This document shows positions 4,995-5,133 of a DNA stretch of 5,133 bases, one piece after another. A program made the translations under genes and the position numbers. The notes below the pieces were generated by a model. It had not been told where the DNA came from. It was given only the letters and a program-made list of their open reading frames with translations, and did no database searches. The stretch is from an uncultured Oscillospiraceae bacterium. Lineage in GTDB: Bacteria; Bacillota; Clostridia; Oscillospirales; Ruminococcaceae. The DNA lies in NCBI GenBank assembly GCA_902489475.1, contig CABUAH010000083.1, positions 1 through 5,133 of the forward strand, in the 5' to 3' direction. How positions within the stretch are numbered: the first letter of the stretch is position 1; every line of letters begins with the position of its first letter.

Positions 4995-5038
4995 TGTCGC
5001 TGCGTCGGCACATGTCCGCCTACGCGACAATATTTTAT
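4995..5038 (+). terminator. Bulged hairpin followed by T-rich stretch, possible terminator
   Basis: TGTCG (4995-4999) pairs with CGACA (5025-5029), then CGT with ACG and CGG with CCG toward a CACATGT loop, with small bulges. It is followed by ATATTTTAT. It could be the true end of a purC transcript that includes the palindromic region. The pairing is imperfect. Confidence 0.3.
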
Positions 5039-5133
5039 AAGTGTGCTTTTTATTAGAATGTAATATTTTTATTCAATCTCTAAATTGCAATATCAAATAG
5101 GACATTATTGAAAATAAAATCAGCGCAGTGGTA

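Larger units (their letters stand above)
4849..5133. other. Gene-free, palindrome-rich region after purC
   Basis: I find no gene in these 285 bases. Up to about 5030 the sequence is clearly richer in G and C than its surroundings and packed with dyads: the hairpin at 4854-4881, CCCATGGG (4882-4889), GATAG ctttt CTATC (near 4908-4922), the overlapping CCCTAGGG and GGGTACCC (4938-4950), TTTTCG t CGAAAA (4952-4964) and a bulged hairpin at 4995-5029. From 5031 to the end it is plain AT-rich DNA. A dispersed intergenic repeat or small structured RNA is possible. Confidence 0.5.

Overview
The window looks like low-GC chromosomal DNA of an endospore-forming Firmicute (class Clostridia). The evidence is the spoIIGA-sigE sporulation pair, an AT-rich base composition, near-consensus sigma-A promoters and strong AGGAGG-type ribosome sites. 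A member of the Ruminococcaceae/Oscillospiraceae is plausible, but the species cannot be fixed from the sequence alone.

Layout, left to right. (1) Positions 33-1416 form a compact element: one complete tyrosine recombinase gene (235-1323, +) enclosed by two perfect 23-bp inverted repeats (33-55 and 1394-1416). The element also holds two overlapping divergent promoters, one for the recombinase and one firing leftward out through the left repeat. No target-site duplication is visible. It reads as a self-encoded DNA inversion switch rather than a simple insertion. (2) Positions 1417-1618 hold three terminator-like hairpins in a row and no credible gene. (3) sigE (1619-2332, -) and spoIIGA (2345-3109, -) form the spoIIG operon: the mother-cell sigma factor precursor and the membrane protease that activates it, 12 bp apart. 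(4) Positions 3110-3394 hold the spoIIGA leader, with several GC-rich hairpins including two mutually exclusive pairings, a possible Spo0A-type promoter, and the terminator of the next gene. (5) Positions 3395-3775 (-) encode a small Lys/Ala/Ser/Thr-rich, histone-H1-like protein with one C-terminal membrane helix and its own strong promoter. (6) purC (4003-4848, +) encodes SAICAR synthase of purine biosynthesis behind its own near-consensus promoter. (7) Positions 4849-5133 contain no gene; the first 180 bases are crowded with short palindromes and hairpins.

How it fits together: SpoIIGA and pro-SigE act as a pair in early sporulation. In many spore formers sigG follows directly after sigE. 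Here the switch-like element occupies that downstream position, and its outward promoter currently points away from sigE toward whatever lies left of the window. If that neighbour is sigG or another sporulation gene, inversion could turn it on and off. In the flipped orientation the same promoter would fire into the row of terminators. This is the most interesting hypothesis in the window and is not proven by it.
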